64,000 bases of DNA from Nematostella vectensis (taxonomy: Eukaryota > Cnidaria > Anthozoa > Actiniaria > Edwardsiidae), in contig NC_064038.1 in the NCBI RefSeq assembly GCF_932526225.1, forward strand, positions 17,039,075 to 17,103,074, read 5' to 3'. Numbering within the stretch: position 1 is the first letter of the stretch; each line of letters starts with the position of its first letter. The position numbers were made by a program, and so were the translations under genes. Under the pieces are notes generated by a model, which was not told where the DNA came from, did no database searches, and saw only the letters and a program-made list of their open reading frames with translations. This document shows, piece by piece, positions 12,401-22,870 of the stretch.

Positions 12401-13060
12401 GTATAAATGCTCTTATATTAAAGTGAAGGGGATCTTGTAGCCAAAGTAAAAGAAAACTTATAGTACAAAAGTTAAAAGACTGTTATTTTACATTAAAAGA
12501 GCTCTTATAGCCAAAGTAAATGGGCTCTTAAAATATAAAAGAAAACAAGCTCTGATAGTGAAAAAGGGCTCTTATAGTATAAAAAAATGTTATAGTCAAA
12601 AAGTAAAAAAGTCCTTATACCCCAAGTAAAAAGGCTCGTATAGTACAAAAGTAAAAAGGCTTTTATAGCTAAAGTTAAAGTAAAAGGGTCCTTAGGGCCC
12701 ATAGTCCAGGTAAAAGGCTCTTTTTATGGAAGTAAAAAATCTTTTATAGCTTAAATAAGAGGACTCCTTTAGTCAATGTAAATAGGCTGTTATAGTTAAA
12801 ATAAAAAGGCTCTTATAGCCAAAGTGAAAGCGATGTTATAGTCAAAGTAAAAGTGCTCTTATGGTCAAAGCGAAAAAGGGATATTTTAGTCAAAGTAAGA
12901 AAGCTCTTGTAGACAGGGGAAAAGTGCTATTTAAGTCAAAGTGAAAGGGCTCATAGCCAAAGTAAAAGAACTCTGTTAGCCAAAGTCAAAAGGCTCTGTT
13001 AACCAAACAAAAACAAAAGTATCTCTTAGTCAAAGTAAAAGGGCTCTGTAGGCAAGAGCG
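12240..13060. repeat. Decayed tandem repeat with GGCTCTTATAGTCAAAGTAAA core
   Basis: More than twenty imperfect copies of a core resembling CTCTTATAGTCAAAGTAAA follow one another at irregular spacing of roughly 25-35 bp. Copies carry many substitutions and indels (AGTCAAAG, AGCCAAAG, AGTACAAAAG), so this array is much older than the other satellites in the window. It ends about 20 bp before the last recognisable DNAJC13-like exon, on the side where the rest of that gene should be. Confidence 0.8.
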
Positions 13061-13079
13061 TAACCAGATATTTAATTAC

Positions 13080-13141
13080 CCTACCGTCCGGATGGTCTTT
13101 CTGTGCCAGTAGAAAGTATGCCTTCCTCATCTTGCCTCCGT
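13080..13141 (-). pseudogene. DNAJC13: DNAJC13-like J-domain HPD exon, damaged
   Basis: After a pyrimidine-rich acceptor (TCTTCTGGCTCTTAG), the block reads GGKMRKAYFLLAQKDHPDGR. It matches the DNAJC13 helix II and HPD loop (family pattern KIRKAYF-LAQKYHPDKNP-GR). The HPD tripeptide that stimulates Hsp70 ATPase is present. However, the Tyr before it is Asp, and the four residues after it are missing. A 12-bp deletion between two CCGGAC copies would account for the loss. The next expected exon is absent; only decayed tandem repeats follow. Confidence 0.7.
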
Positions 13142-13361
13142 CTAAGAGCCAGAAGAAAAATAGAGACATGTTTTAGCAACATCAGAAATAAGTCACAGTG
13201 TCTATAAAACATCTAAACTAGAATTTTCTTCATTCTGTATCTAAGGGGTCCAAACCTTTCACTAGCTAATAGAATTTCTCAAAAAAAAAGGCCAGGGTCT
13301 TGACCCAGGGTCTCTTTCACCCGAGGAGTGGGTCACGATTATGGAATATGTTTTACCATAC

Positions 13362-13469
13362 CCTGAAAGATCATGTTTCAGCTTTAGCTTTCATAAGCTT
13401 CGTCGATGGACATGGTTGACAGCTTTTACTCTTCCTCCGCGTCTTCAAGAGATCCTCCAACGTGCGAAT
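13362..13469 (-). pseudogene. DNAJC13: DNAJC13-like exon, J-domain start, frameshifted
   Basis: This block follows a TTTTTTTTTCTAG acceptor and ends near a GGGTATGG donor. It contains LSTMSIDEAYE, matching the conserved MSIDDAYEVL start of the DNAJC13 J domain. The sequence before it is open only in a different frame or interrupted by TAA. After AYE, the expected continuation (LKLKHDLSG) appears one base out of frame. At least two small indels are therefore needed to explain one exon. Confidence 0.65.
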
Positions 13470-14067
13470 CTAGAAAAAAAAACATCTCATCAAGAATGAT
13501 TGTAAGCTCTGTGCTAATAACGCTGGTACCTGGTCAAAATGGCCAGAAGCAGTTAAGCAGTTAGGCAATTGCCTAGCAATGCTAAGCGATGTTGGTGATG
13601 TCTCCAATATTCTTAAAAACTAGTTCAAGCGAAAAAAGCTGAGCAAGTCGAGAAACCTATCCATGGATAAAACGCATGTTTATGTACACAAAGCTTGTTT
13701 GATTGCATAATAAGGCGATGCGTCAGGTTGACATTTCGTTGTTTGGCCTTGTGAAGGCTAGTAAGGAGAAACATCTATGCTAAATTTCTTACTGCCCAAA
13801 AAACGGCTAGGATATGGATAATGAGGCAGCAAGATGCCTAATGCACTGACCAGCATAATGTCACTGAGAAGAATGGAAGCATACATTACACATTTGGTAA
13901 TAAAAAGAAAAAGCACTTGATACCGGTGATTGTTTGAGGTGTAAATGATGGATTTATCAGATAGATTTAACAAAATAATATATTTATTAAAAAAGGTTGC
14001 TTAATCCTATCAATTTTTACACCCAGAAGCGGCATACAATGCAGTTAAATCTTCAGAGCGTTCATAC
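13470..14067. other. AT-rich intron-like sequence of the pseudogene
   Basis: About 600 bp between two DNAJC13-like exons. It is AT-rich with frequent stops in all frames. A minus-strand open frame at 13,758-13,973 has no recognisable features. I see no repeat, RNA gene or additional exon. Roughly 150 residues of DNAJC13 expected between the flanking exons were not found here. Confidence 0.5.
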
Positions 14068-14154
14068 CTGTACCACATGCGGCAGACAAATGGTTTCTGA
14101 CACAACATTCGCTTTACTCGTGGAAATGGGCGAACAATATAGCCATCCGAGTCC
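14068..14154 (-). pseudogene. DNAJC13: DNAJC13-like exon with 2-bp insertion
   Basis: The block lies between acceptor TCTCTTGCAG and donor GTATGAACG and is 87 bp long. The first half reads DSDGYIVRPFPRVKRML in one frame. The second half reads SETICLPHVVQ in another. Both parts match one continuous DNAJC13 segment (human equivalent around IIRPLPKVKRLL and STCLPHIIQ). The frame changes at a TGTG dinucleotide (about 14,101-14,104), where one extra TG explains the shift exactly and would leave an 85-bp ancestral exon. This is direct evidence of inactivation, unless it is a consensus base-calling error. Confidence 0.8.
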
Positions 14155-14224
14155 CTGCAAGAGAAAAATAAGATAACGGTTAAAGAGTGTCAATCAACCA
14201 CTCATTTGTTACTTTTTACATTTG

Positions 14225-17200
14225 AAGGTAGGAACTCATGACATCTCGTTACCAAGGACAGTCTCCAAAATCCTGATAAAAGAAAGATATCTATCTGCTA
14301 ATAAGAAAACCTCGTTACCAAGGCCAGTCTCCAAAGTCCTGGTAAAAGTAGGATATCTGCTAATAAGAAAACCTCGTTATCAAGGACAGTCTCCAAAGTC
14401 CTGATAAAAGTAGGATATCTGCTAATAAGAACACCTAGTTATCAAGGCCAGTCTCAAAAGTCCTGATAAAAGAAAGATATCTATCTGCTAATAAGAACAC
14501 CTCGTTATCAAGGACAGTCTCCAAAGTCCTGATAAAAGAAGGATATCTGCTAATAAGAACACCTCGTTATCAAGGCCAGTCTCCAAAGTCCTGATAAAAG
14601 AAAGATATCTATCTGCTAATAAGAACACCTCGTTATCAAGGACAGTCTCCAAACTCCTGATAAAAGTAGGATATCTGCTAATAAGAAAACCTCGTTATCA
14701 AGGACAGTCTTCAAAGTCATGATAAAAGTAGGATATCTGCTAATAAGAACACCTCGTTATCAAGGCCAGTCTCCAAAGTCCTGATAAAAGTAGGGTATCT
14801 TCTAAAAAGGGCACCTCGTTATCAAGGACAGTCTCTAATGTCCTGATAAAAGTAGGGTATCTGCTAATAAGAACACCTCGTTATCAAGGCCAGTCTCCAA
14901 AGTCCTGATAAAAGTAGGATATCTGCTAATAAGAACACCTCGTTATCAAGGACAGTCTCCAAAGTCCTGATAAAAGAAGGATATCTGCTAATAAGAACAC
15001 CTCGTTATCAAGGCCAGTCTCCAAAGTCCTGATAAAAGTAGGGTATCTGCTAATAAGAACACCTCGTTATCAAGGACAGTCTCCAAAGTCCTGATAAAAG
15101 TAGGGTATCTGCTAATAAGAACACCTCGTTATCAAGGCCAGTCTCCAAAGTCCTGATAAAAGAAAGATATCTGCTAATAAAAACACCTCGTTATCAAGGC
15201 CAGTCTCCAAAGTCTTGATAAAAGTAGGGTATCTTCTAAAAAGGGCACCTCGTTATCAAGGACAGTCTCTAAAGTCCTGATAAAAGTAGGGTATCTGCTA
15301 ATAAGAACACCTCGTTATCAAGGACTGTCTCCAAAGTCCTGATAAAAGTAGGATATCTGCTAATAAGAACACCTCGTTATCAAGGCCAGTCTCCAAAGTC
15401 CTGATAAAAGAAGGATATCTGCTAATAAGAAAACCTCGTTATCAAGGCCAGTCTCCAAAGTCCTGGTAAAAGTAGGATATCTGCTAATAAGAACACCTTG
15501 TTATCAAGGACAGTCTCCAAAGTCCTGATAAAAGTAGGATATCTGCTAATAAGAACACCTTGTTATCAAGGCCAGTCTCCAAAGTCCTGATAAAAGTAGG
15601 GTATCTGCTAATAAGAACACCTCGTTATCAAGGCCAGTCTCCAAAGTCCTGATAAAAGTAGGATATCTGCTAATAAGAACACCTCGTTATCAAGGCCAGT
15701 CTCCAAAGTCCTGATAAAAGTAGGGTATCTGCTAATAAGAACACCTCGTTATCAAGGCCAGTCTCCAAAGTCCTGATAAAAGAAGGATATATGCTAATAA
15801 GAACACCTCGTTATCAAGGCCAGTCTCAAAAGTCCTGATAAAAGAAAGATATCTTCTAATAAGAACACCTCGTTATCAAGGCCAGTCTCCAAAGTCCTGA
15901 TAAAAGTAGGATATCTGCTAATAAGAACACCTCGTTATCAAGGCCAGTCTCCAAAGTCCTGATAAAAGAAGGATATCTGCTAATAAGAAAACCTCGTTAT
16001 CAAGGACAGTCTCCAAAGTCCTGATAAAAGAAAGATATCTATCTGCTAATAAGAACACCTCGTTATCAAGGCCAGTCTCCAAAGTCCTGATAAAAGTAGG
16101 ATATCTGCTAATAAGAACACCTCGTTATCAAGGACAGTCTCCAAAGTCCTGATAAAAGAAGGGTATCTGCTAATAAGAACACCTCGTTATCAAGGACAGT
16201 CTCCAAAGTCCTGGTAAAAGTAGGATATCTGCTAATAAGAACACCTCGTTATCAAGGACAGTCTCCAAAGTCCTGATAAAAGTAGGATCTGCTAATAAGA
16301 ACACCTTGTTATCAAGGCCAGTCTCCAAAGTCCTGGTAAAAGTAGGATATCTGCTAATAAGAACACCTTGTTATCAAGGCCAGTCTCCAAAGTCCTGATA
16401 AAAGAAGGATATCTGCTAATAAGAACACCTTGTTATCAAGGCCAGTCTCCAAAGTCCTGATAAAAGAAAGATATCTGCTAATAAGAACACCTCGTTATCA
16501 AGGCCAGTCTCCAAAGTCCTGATAAAAGAAAGATATCTATCTGCTAATAAGAACACCTCGTTACCAAGGCCAGTCTCCAAAGTCCTGATAAAAGAAAGAT
16601 ATCTGCTAATAAGAACACCTTGTTATCAAGGCCAGTCTCCAAAGTCCTGATAAAAGTAGGATATCTGCTAATAAGAACACCTCGTTACCAAGGCCAGTCT
16701 CCAAAGTCCTGATAAAAGTAGGATTTCTGCTAATAAGAACACCTCGTTACCAAGTCCAGTCTCCAAAGTCCTGATAAAAGTAGGATATCTGCTAATAAGA
16801 AAAGCTTGTTATCAAGGACAGTCTCCAAAGTCCTGATAAAAGTAGGGTATCTGCTAATAAGAACACCTCGTTATCAAGGCCAGTCTCCAAAGTCCTGATA
16901 AAAGAAGGATATCTGCTAATAAGAACACCTTGTTATCAAGGACAGTCTCCAAAGTCCTGATAAAAGTAGGTATCTGCTAATAAGAAAACCTCGTTACCAA
17001 GGCCAGTCTCTAAAGTCCTGATAAAAGTAGGGTATCTGATAATAAGAACACCTCGTTATCAAGGACAGTCTCCAAAGTCCTGATAAAAGTAGGATATCTG
17101 CTAATAAGAACACCTAGTTATCAAGGCCAGTCTCCAAAGTCCTGATAAAAGAAAGATATCTATCTGCTAATAAGAACACCTCGTTATCAAGGCCAGTCTC

Positions 17201-17640
17201 CAAAGTCCTGATAAAAGTAGGATTTCTGCTAATAAGAACACCTCGTTATCAAGGCCAGTCTCCAAAGTCCTGATAAAAGTAGGATTTCTGCTAATAAGAA
17301 CACCTCGTTATCAAGGACAGTCTCCAAAGTCCTGATAAAAGTAGGATTTCTGCTAATAAGAACACCTCGTTATCAAAGACAGTCTCCAAAGTCCTGATAA
17401 AAGTAGGGTATCTGCTAATAAGAACACCTCGTTATCAAGGACAGTCTCCAAAGTCCTGATAAAAGTAGGATATCTGCTAATAAGAACACCTCGTTATCAA
17501 GGCCAGTCTCAAAAGTCCTCATAAAAGTAGGATATCTGATAATAAGAACACCTCGTTACCAAGGCCAGTCTCCATAGTCCTGATAAACTGACATTCTTTT
17601 TATCAAGAACAGTCTTGAAACTCCTGATAAAAGAAGGTTT
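14225..17640. repeat. 62-bp satellite with an internal hairpin in each unit
   Basis: About 54 copies of a 62-bp unit (for example, the same position recurs at 15,061 and 15,123). A minority are 66 bp through an extra ATCT in GATATCTATCTGC. Each unit contains TTATCAAGGAC, then a ten-base spacer AGTCTCCAAA, then GTCCTGATAA. These are near-perfect inverted arms with one bulged A. Two main variants exist, GGACAGTC and GGCCAGTC; the second mismatches one stem pair. Identity between copies is high in the middle and falls at the right end (17,560-17,640). The array lies in an intron position of the DNAJC13-like fragment. Confidence 0.95.
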
Positions 17641-19609
17641 CATACATTACGTTCAGTCTTAACTCATTTTAAAAAAAGGTCACCCTGTTAATGTTACGTT
17701 TCACCTTCACAACTGTAAAAATATATAATGCGCGAAACAAATTTTTGGTAATAAAAAAAACTGCACACACTTAAATTTTTAATTTTTTTTTTTAATTTTT
17801 TTTTTTTAATTTTTTTTTTTAATTTTTTAAGCTATTTGCTCATGCGCTCAATAGCTTCTTAGTCGCCGTGAAGCGTGGTTGGCTGGCCGGCTTTGCTTCC
17901 CAAATTACCTTTGGACCCTACATGTGCAAAGTACCACCCCTCCCCTAGTGTCAGATTGTTTCTTGTGAATCCCATACCACCCCTCCCCTTTACTACGTGA
18001 CTTGCGAGCGAATATTTATACGCTAGAGAGTTGCTGTAGACAACCATGTGGGAAGCTATTTTGATGGAAACGAGCAAACTCGTATATCAGGATAACCGCG
18101 ACGTCACAACGGTTTTGATTCTCAACCCTCATCAATTTCACACTTTTTTAAATGAGTTCTTAACTAATGGTTTTAATTTTTTATTGTTTAAGTCGATAAA
18201 CGATATAACTCTTACTACGCATGCGGATTAAAGCAAAACTACCTAATTGTACATAATATTTTTACTCCGGCATTTTTATACTCAAACTAACGAAGCTCAT
18301 TAAAAAAATCAAACTCGTGCCCCGGTATAACACGAACTCGAGACTACTTTTCTATTTTCCATGCTACAACTGCAAACCCAACCTCGTCCCCAGGGTCCCC
18401 ATTTCCAAGGTAGACTGACACTAGAGTATTTACCGAATCTAATATGGCCGACAGATTGGTGAAATGAGGCATGGTATCTGACCGTGAACAGCCGTTATTA
18501 TCGCTCCCATTAACAAATTTGAGCGTATAACGCCACTACCGACTAAATTATTCCAGCAAACTTCCCTGGAAACTTCGGAAAACAGCAAAGCGCCGTATGA
18601 AATTCGGAACACAATTCGACTTAAGAGACTCAACCGCAGTATGTATTGATCCTCATAAGACTGACATTACTCTGTGAGTAACATCGCCATATTTTATCTG
18701 TGTGCAGGCTAAACACTTCTGTTAGATAATAGGAATATTATGGTTGCTTTTCTCGAAAAGGAACTTCAATTGGTTCAAAATATTATTTTGGTACAAGATG
18801 GGAGAGGTCTGGAACTATCCCCGAATCGATTTTTAGAGCAATCCGCTTAAAAACCTGCGAGAAATGATTTTTTGAACGTCAATTTTAACTTTCCGTCGAT
18901 GATCGGGACATAGCAGCTGGTCGAATGGCATCCTTGGAATGTAATTTCCATAGACAGCATAGCCCGTAGCGTAGCTATTTTATATCTCGCCAGGTTCGGG
19001 TCATATCAAACATATTTCCCAGGGATCTAGGGATAGTGTCCTTCGTACGTATTACCTTCTTTGGTATTGATGCCCATTTTCGCTCCCGGATCTACAGAAA
19101 ACATGGTGAAAAATGACGATTCCCGTCAATTGAGACTCGAGGCAAAAATTTGTCAAGAAAAACTTGATCGCTTCGTCAAATCTTTTTCTTACTTATCTTG
19201 AAAAGTCCTTAGACCCAGGCCTCCAAGCTAAAATTGTCGCGCGCGCACAAATTGCTTTCCCGACTTCGATTGTGCCACCTGAAAGTGTAAAGGTTCCCGG
19301 ATGATTGCGCGCGCCTAACAACCGAATCGCTAAGTAACGAGATATGTCCCAACACCCTTAATAACATGGTGTGCTTATTAGGCAGGTGCCCTTAGAGCAG
19401 CGGGGTAACACTGTAGTGCTTTCAAAGACCCTGTGGCTGCAAGCTTCAGTTCCAAGTAAAATGCTGCGCTTTAGAATCGATAGCAACGAACAAATGGAAG
19501 GACCATTGTTAACGTAGTTTGTCTATTGATGTCTAAGATCCACACATCCTGGTTCGTCTATTATATGTAATAATTTATAACATCGAGTCTCTTGATAATA
19601 CGTAGGTAC
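17641..19609. other. Unique AT-rich DNA, no gene recognised
   Basis: Contains A/T homopolymer tracts (about 17,750-17,830), short unsupported open frames and a small inverted GCGCGCGC-bearing pair around 19,236 and 19,302. The GYF-domain exons of DNAJC13 would be expected here if the pseudogene were complete. I searched the minus strand by eye for them and found none. Nothing else is recognisable. Confidence 0.5.
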
Positions 19610-19711
19610 CTGGAGTGGCGCGGTGGCTCGTGTCGTGTGTAGGTCGGCAAGTGTCAGCAGATCTACCAGCAAGCGTACCCCACCAACAACAAGCATTTCC
19701 TTCACATTCCG
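19610..19711 (-). pseudogene. DNAJC13: DNAJC13-like exon, intact 34 codons
   Basis: Bounded by a pyrimidine-containing acceptor ending in TTGCACAG and a donor GTACCTACG, this 102-bp block is in phase 0 at both ends and reads as 34 uninterrupted codons. It includes RLLVDLLTLADLHTTRATAP, close to the animal DNAJC13 segment that precedes its GYF domain. It is the best-preserved piece of the fragment and the strongest evidence for the gene's identity. Because its neighbours are broken, I do not expect it to be used in a functional transcript. Confidence 0.8.
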
Positions 19712-20829
19712 CTGTGCAAGATACAAAACATCAAAAGCCATTACTTACAACGTAACTAAAAGTTAAAACTACACCATGGGATATCGATTACTTACGGAAA
19801 ACATCGATCAAATACGGAAATGTGTCAATTACATTCGGAAAATATAGATAATATATAAATAAATATATAAAATATAGATAGATAGAGCTCTTCTGTCAGT
19901 AAAATCCGTTAGGGTGTTTAAATGTTGGATCTTACCTCACCTCGATAAACTTCCCAGATTCTACCGCCCACTTGGCTTGCATGTGTACTGGAAGGCGCGT
20001 GACAATCTTTTGCGCAGATCATTTGAGCTTTTTGACGACTCTTTGACGACTTGGTCGATTAACGATCTTATGATCAAATTACATAGATCAAAGTTTTCTT
20101 TTAAAATCTTTTTTGCAGCTTTATAGACTTGTTCCTCTAGGAGAATCACACAGTTCTCTGTAGCTTCTTTCGCCCTTCCCTGGTACGAACTGTAGCTACC
20201 ATAAGTGACGCGTTTATTTACAACTAACGGTGCTGAAACAAACAAAAAAATGCATACAATTTGACTAAAATGTGAAGAAATCGAGAGAAGGAAGATTACA
20301 AGAAAAATGAAACCAATATTACCTTAACGGTAGCGTACTCCTCGGAGCGCTGGCCAAAACTGACAAGATTTACATAAAACTCAATACTAGGTATAACCAA
20401 TAGAAAGGACTAATGAGCTAAGTACGTTGGAACGCAAAGAACAAAGGCCGGTAAAACAATACACAAAGCAAACAATTGACAAAAAGAAGACCATGAAAAA
20501 CGAAAACAGAATTCCGCCGTAACATGGCGACTTTTACAAAAGATATTTATGTATAATGAGATCTCGTGAATTTCGTATCAGGATAACAAAATGGCGATTG
20601 ACAGAAATCCTTATGACTCTTTCGATGTACAGTCAACTCTTTCTCTATGGACATGCCGTTATTACGGAAGAAATGTGTGACAAAAATGCAAATAAATCAG
20701 CGCAAAGTATCTCCTATTATTAAAGATACGTTCATGATTACAGAAAAGATCAAAAAGACAGGTGTGGTTACTTATGTATCACTCGGATATGTAACAATCA
20801 AAGTGATACGTAACAACAACCAACCAGAT
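19712..20829. other. Unique AT-rich DNA, unassigned open frame
   Basis: A 94-codon minus-strand open frame (19,961-20,245) is rich in Lys, Leu and Ser and has no motif I recognise. No upstream DNAJC13 exon was found. An ATA/GATA-rich low-complexity patch lies at about 19,845-19,890. Otherwise I see nothing. Confidence 0.4.
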
Positions 20830-20990
20830 ATGTAACAACAACCGGATTTGTAACAAAAATCAACCGGATATGTAACAAACTAATCAACCGGATTTGTAAC
20901 AAAAATCACCCGGATTTGTAACGTTTAAAAACTGGATTTGTAACAATAATCAACTGGATTTGTAACAACAAAAGGATTTCGTCAAATCGT
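20805..20990. repeat. Short tandem family with CCGGATTTGTAACAA core
   Basis: Around seven imperfect copies of (C/A)CGGATTTGTAACAA or CGGATATGTAAC, spaced roughly 20-28 bp apart. Spacer lengths vary and copies carry substitutions. It sits just left of two other AT-rich satellites. Confidence 0.8.
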
Positions 20991-21109
20991 TTGAATAAAA
21001 ACTCCATTTATAACACAGGTCAAACATCGTTGGGTCTAAAGTATGCCGGGGGGGGGACTCTAACGATGACGTCGTTTCGTGCATATCTATTAGCAGATAA
21101 ATTGTTAGA

Positions 21110-21330
21110 AGGTGATACATAAGGTTGTGTAAGCTGTATCACATTGTGTAAGGCTGTATAAGGTTGTGTAAGCTGTATAACGTTGTGTAGGGTTGTATAT
21201 GGTTGTGTAGGCTGTATAAGGTTGTGTAGGCTGTATAAGGTTGTTTAGGCTGTATAAGGTCGTGTAAGTTGGGTGTCTAGGCTGTAAAAGGGTGTATAAG
21301 CTGTGCAAGGGTGTTTAATGCATATAACAC
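21110..21330. repeat. Tandem family with GGTTGTGTAGGCTGTATAA core
   Basis: About ten copies of an 18-20 bp unit such as GGTTGTGTAAGCTGTATAA, with point variants. The right end grades into the next satellite within about 30 bp. Confidence 0.85.
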
Positions 21331-21334
21331 TGTA

Positions 21335-22870
21335 AAATGTCGGTACAGTTAGATACAATACGGTACAATATAATAGACCATATGACCATATGTCGGTACA
21401 ATATAATAGACCATATGACCATAAGCCGGTACAATATAATAGACCATATGACCATAAGTCGGTACAATATAATAGACCATATGACCATAAGTCGGTACAA
21501 TATAATAGACCATATGACCATATGTCGGTACAATATAATAGACCATATGAAGTCTGTACAATATAATATACCACTAATAGACCATATGACCATAAGTCGG
21601 TACAATATAATATACCATATGACCATAAGTCTGTACAATATAATAGACCATATGACCATAAGTCGGTACAATATAATAGACCATATGACCATATGTCGGT
21701 ACAATATAATAGACCATATGACCATAAGTCTGTACAATATAATATACTATAAGTCGGTACAATATAATATACCATAAGTCGGTACAATATAATAGACCAT
21801 ATGTCGGTACAATATAATATACCATATGACCATAAGTCTGTACAATATAATTTACCATATGACCATAAGTCTGTACAATATAATATACCATAAGTCGGTA
21901 CAATATAATACACCATATGACCATAAGTCGGTACAATATAATATACCATAAGTCGGTACAATATAATAGACCATATGTCGGTACAATATAATAGACCATA
22001 AGTCGGTACAATATAATATACCATATGACCATAAGTCTGTACAATATAATATACCATAAGTCGGTACTATATAATATACCATAAGTCGGTACAATATAAC
22101 AGACCATATGTCGGTACAATATAATATACCATATGACCATAAGTCTGTACAATATAATATACCATAAGTCGGTACAATATAATAGACCATATGTCGGTAC
22201 AATATAATATACCATATGACCATAAGTCTGTACAATAAAATAGACCATAAGTCGGTACAATATAATATACTATATGACCATAAGTCGGTACAATATAATA
22301 TACCATAAGTCGGTACAATATAATAGACCATATGTCGGTACAATATAATAGACCATAAGTCGGTACAATATAATATACCATATGACCATTAGTCTGTACA
22401 ATATAATATACCATAAGTCGGTACAATATAATATACCATAAGTCGGTACAATATAATATACCATATGACCATAAGTCTGTACAATATAGTATACCATAAG
22501 TCGGTACAATATAATAGACCATATGACCATAAGTCGGTACAATATAATAGACCATATGACCATAAGTCGGTACAATATAATAGACCATATGTTGGTATAA
22601 TATAATAGACCATAAGTCGGTACAATATAGACCATAATTCGGTACAATATAATAGACCATATGACCATAAGTCGGTACAATATAATAGACCATATGTCGG
22701 TACAATATAATAGACCATATGACCATAAGTCGGTACAATATAATAGACCATATGACCTTAAGTCGGTACAATATAATAGACCATAAGTCGGTACAATATA
22801 ATAGACCATATGACCATAAGTCGGTACAATATAATATACCATATGACCATAAGTCGGTACAATATAATAT
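21335..22870. repeat. 33/25-bp mosaic satellite (GGTACAATATAATAGACC)
   Basis: Units start GGTACAATATAATA(G/T)ACC and come in two main lengths. A 33-bp form contains CATATGACCATAAGTC (for example successive GGTAC at 21,428 and 21,461). A 25-bp form lacks the eight-base ATGACCAT insert (GGTAC at 21,756 and 21,781). The palindrome CATATG is frequent. The two forms alternate irregularly, and minor variants (CTGTAC, GTTGGTA) mark blocks. Long minus-strand open frames of repeating Tyr/Ile/Leu/Thr residues exist but follow from the unit composition. Confidence 0.95.

Larger units (their letters stand above)
13080..19711 (-). pseudogene. DNAJC13: DNAJC13/RME-8-like pseudogene fragment, introns retained
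   Basis: Four separated minus-strand blocks match, in order, consecutive parts of the DNAJC13 (RME-8) protein. DNAJC13 is an endosomal J-domain co-chaperone that recruits Hsc70 for retromer and sorting-nexin recycling. The blocks are an armadillo-like helical segment (19,610-19,711), a segment before the J domain (14,068-14,154), the J-domain start (13,362-13,469) and the J-domain HPD exon (13,080-13,141). Intron borders are still GT/AG, so this is not a retrocopy. At least two blocks are frameshifted, the J domain is altered, the intervening GYF-domain exons were not found, and nothing of the gene follows the HPD exon. I infer a truncated duplicate that has decayed. A badly assembled real gene is the alternative. 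Family assignment is by recalled protein similarity. Confidence 0.75.

Noticed and set aside
14225-17640. CRISPR-like regular repeat array
   Set aside because: There are no unique spacers: the whole 62-bp period is repeated. The sequence is eukaryotic and no cas genes are present.
17859-18077. Minus-strand frame containing EGWYFAHVGSKGN, considered as the missing GYF-domain exon of DNAJC13
   Set aside because: Only WYF is shared. The following residues do not match the GYF pattern, and no splice border fits.
19236-19312. Inverted GCGCGCGC-containing pair as transposon ends
   Set aside because: The arms are about 11-14 bp and the enclosed segment is only some 75 bp, too little to separate from chance in a CG-rich patch.
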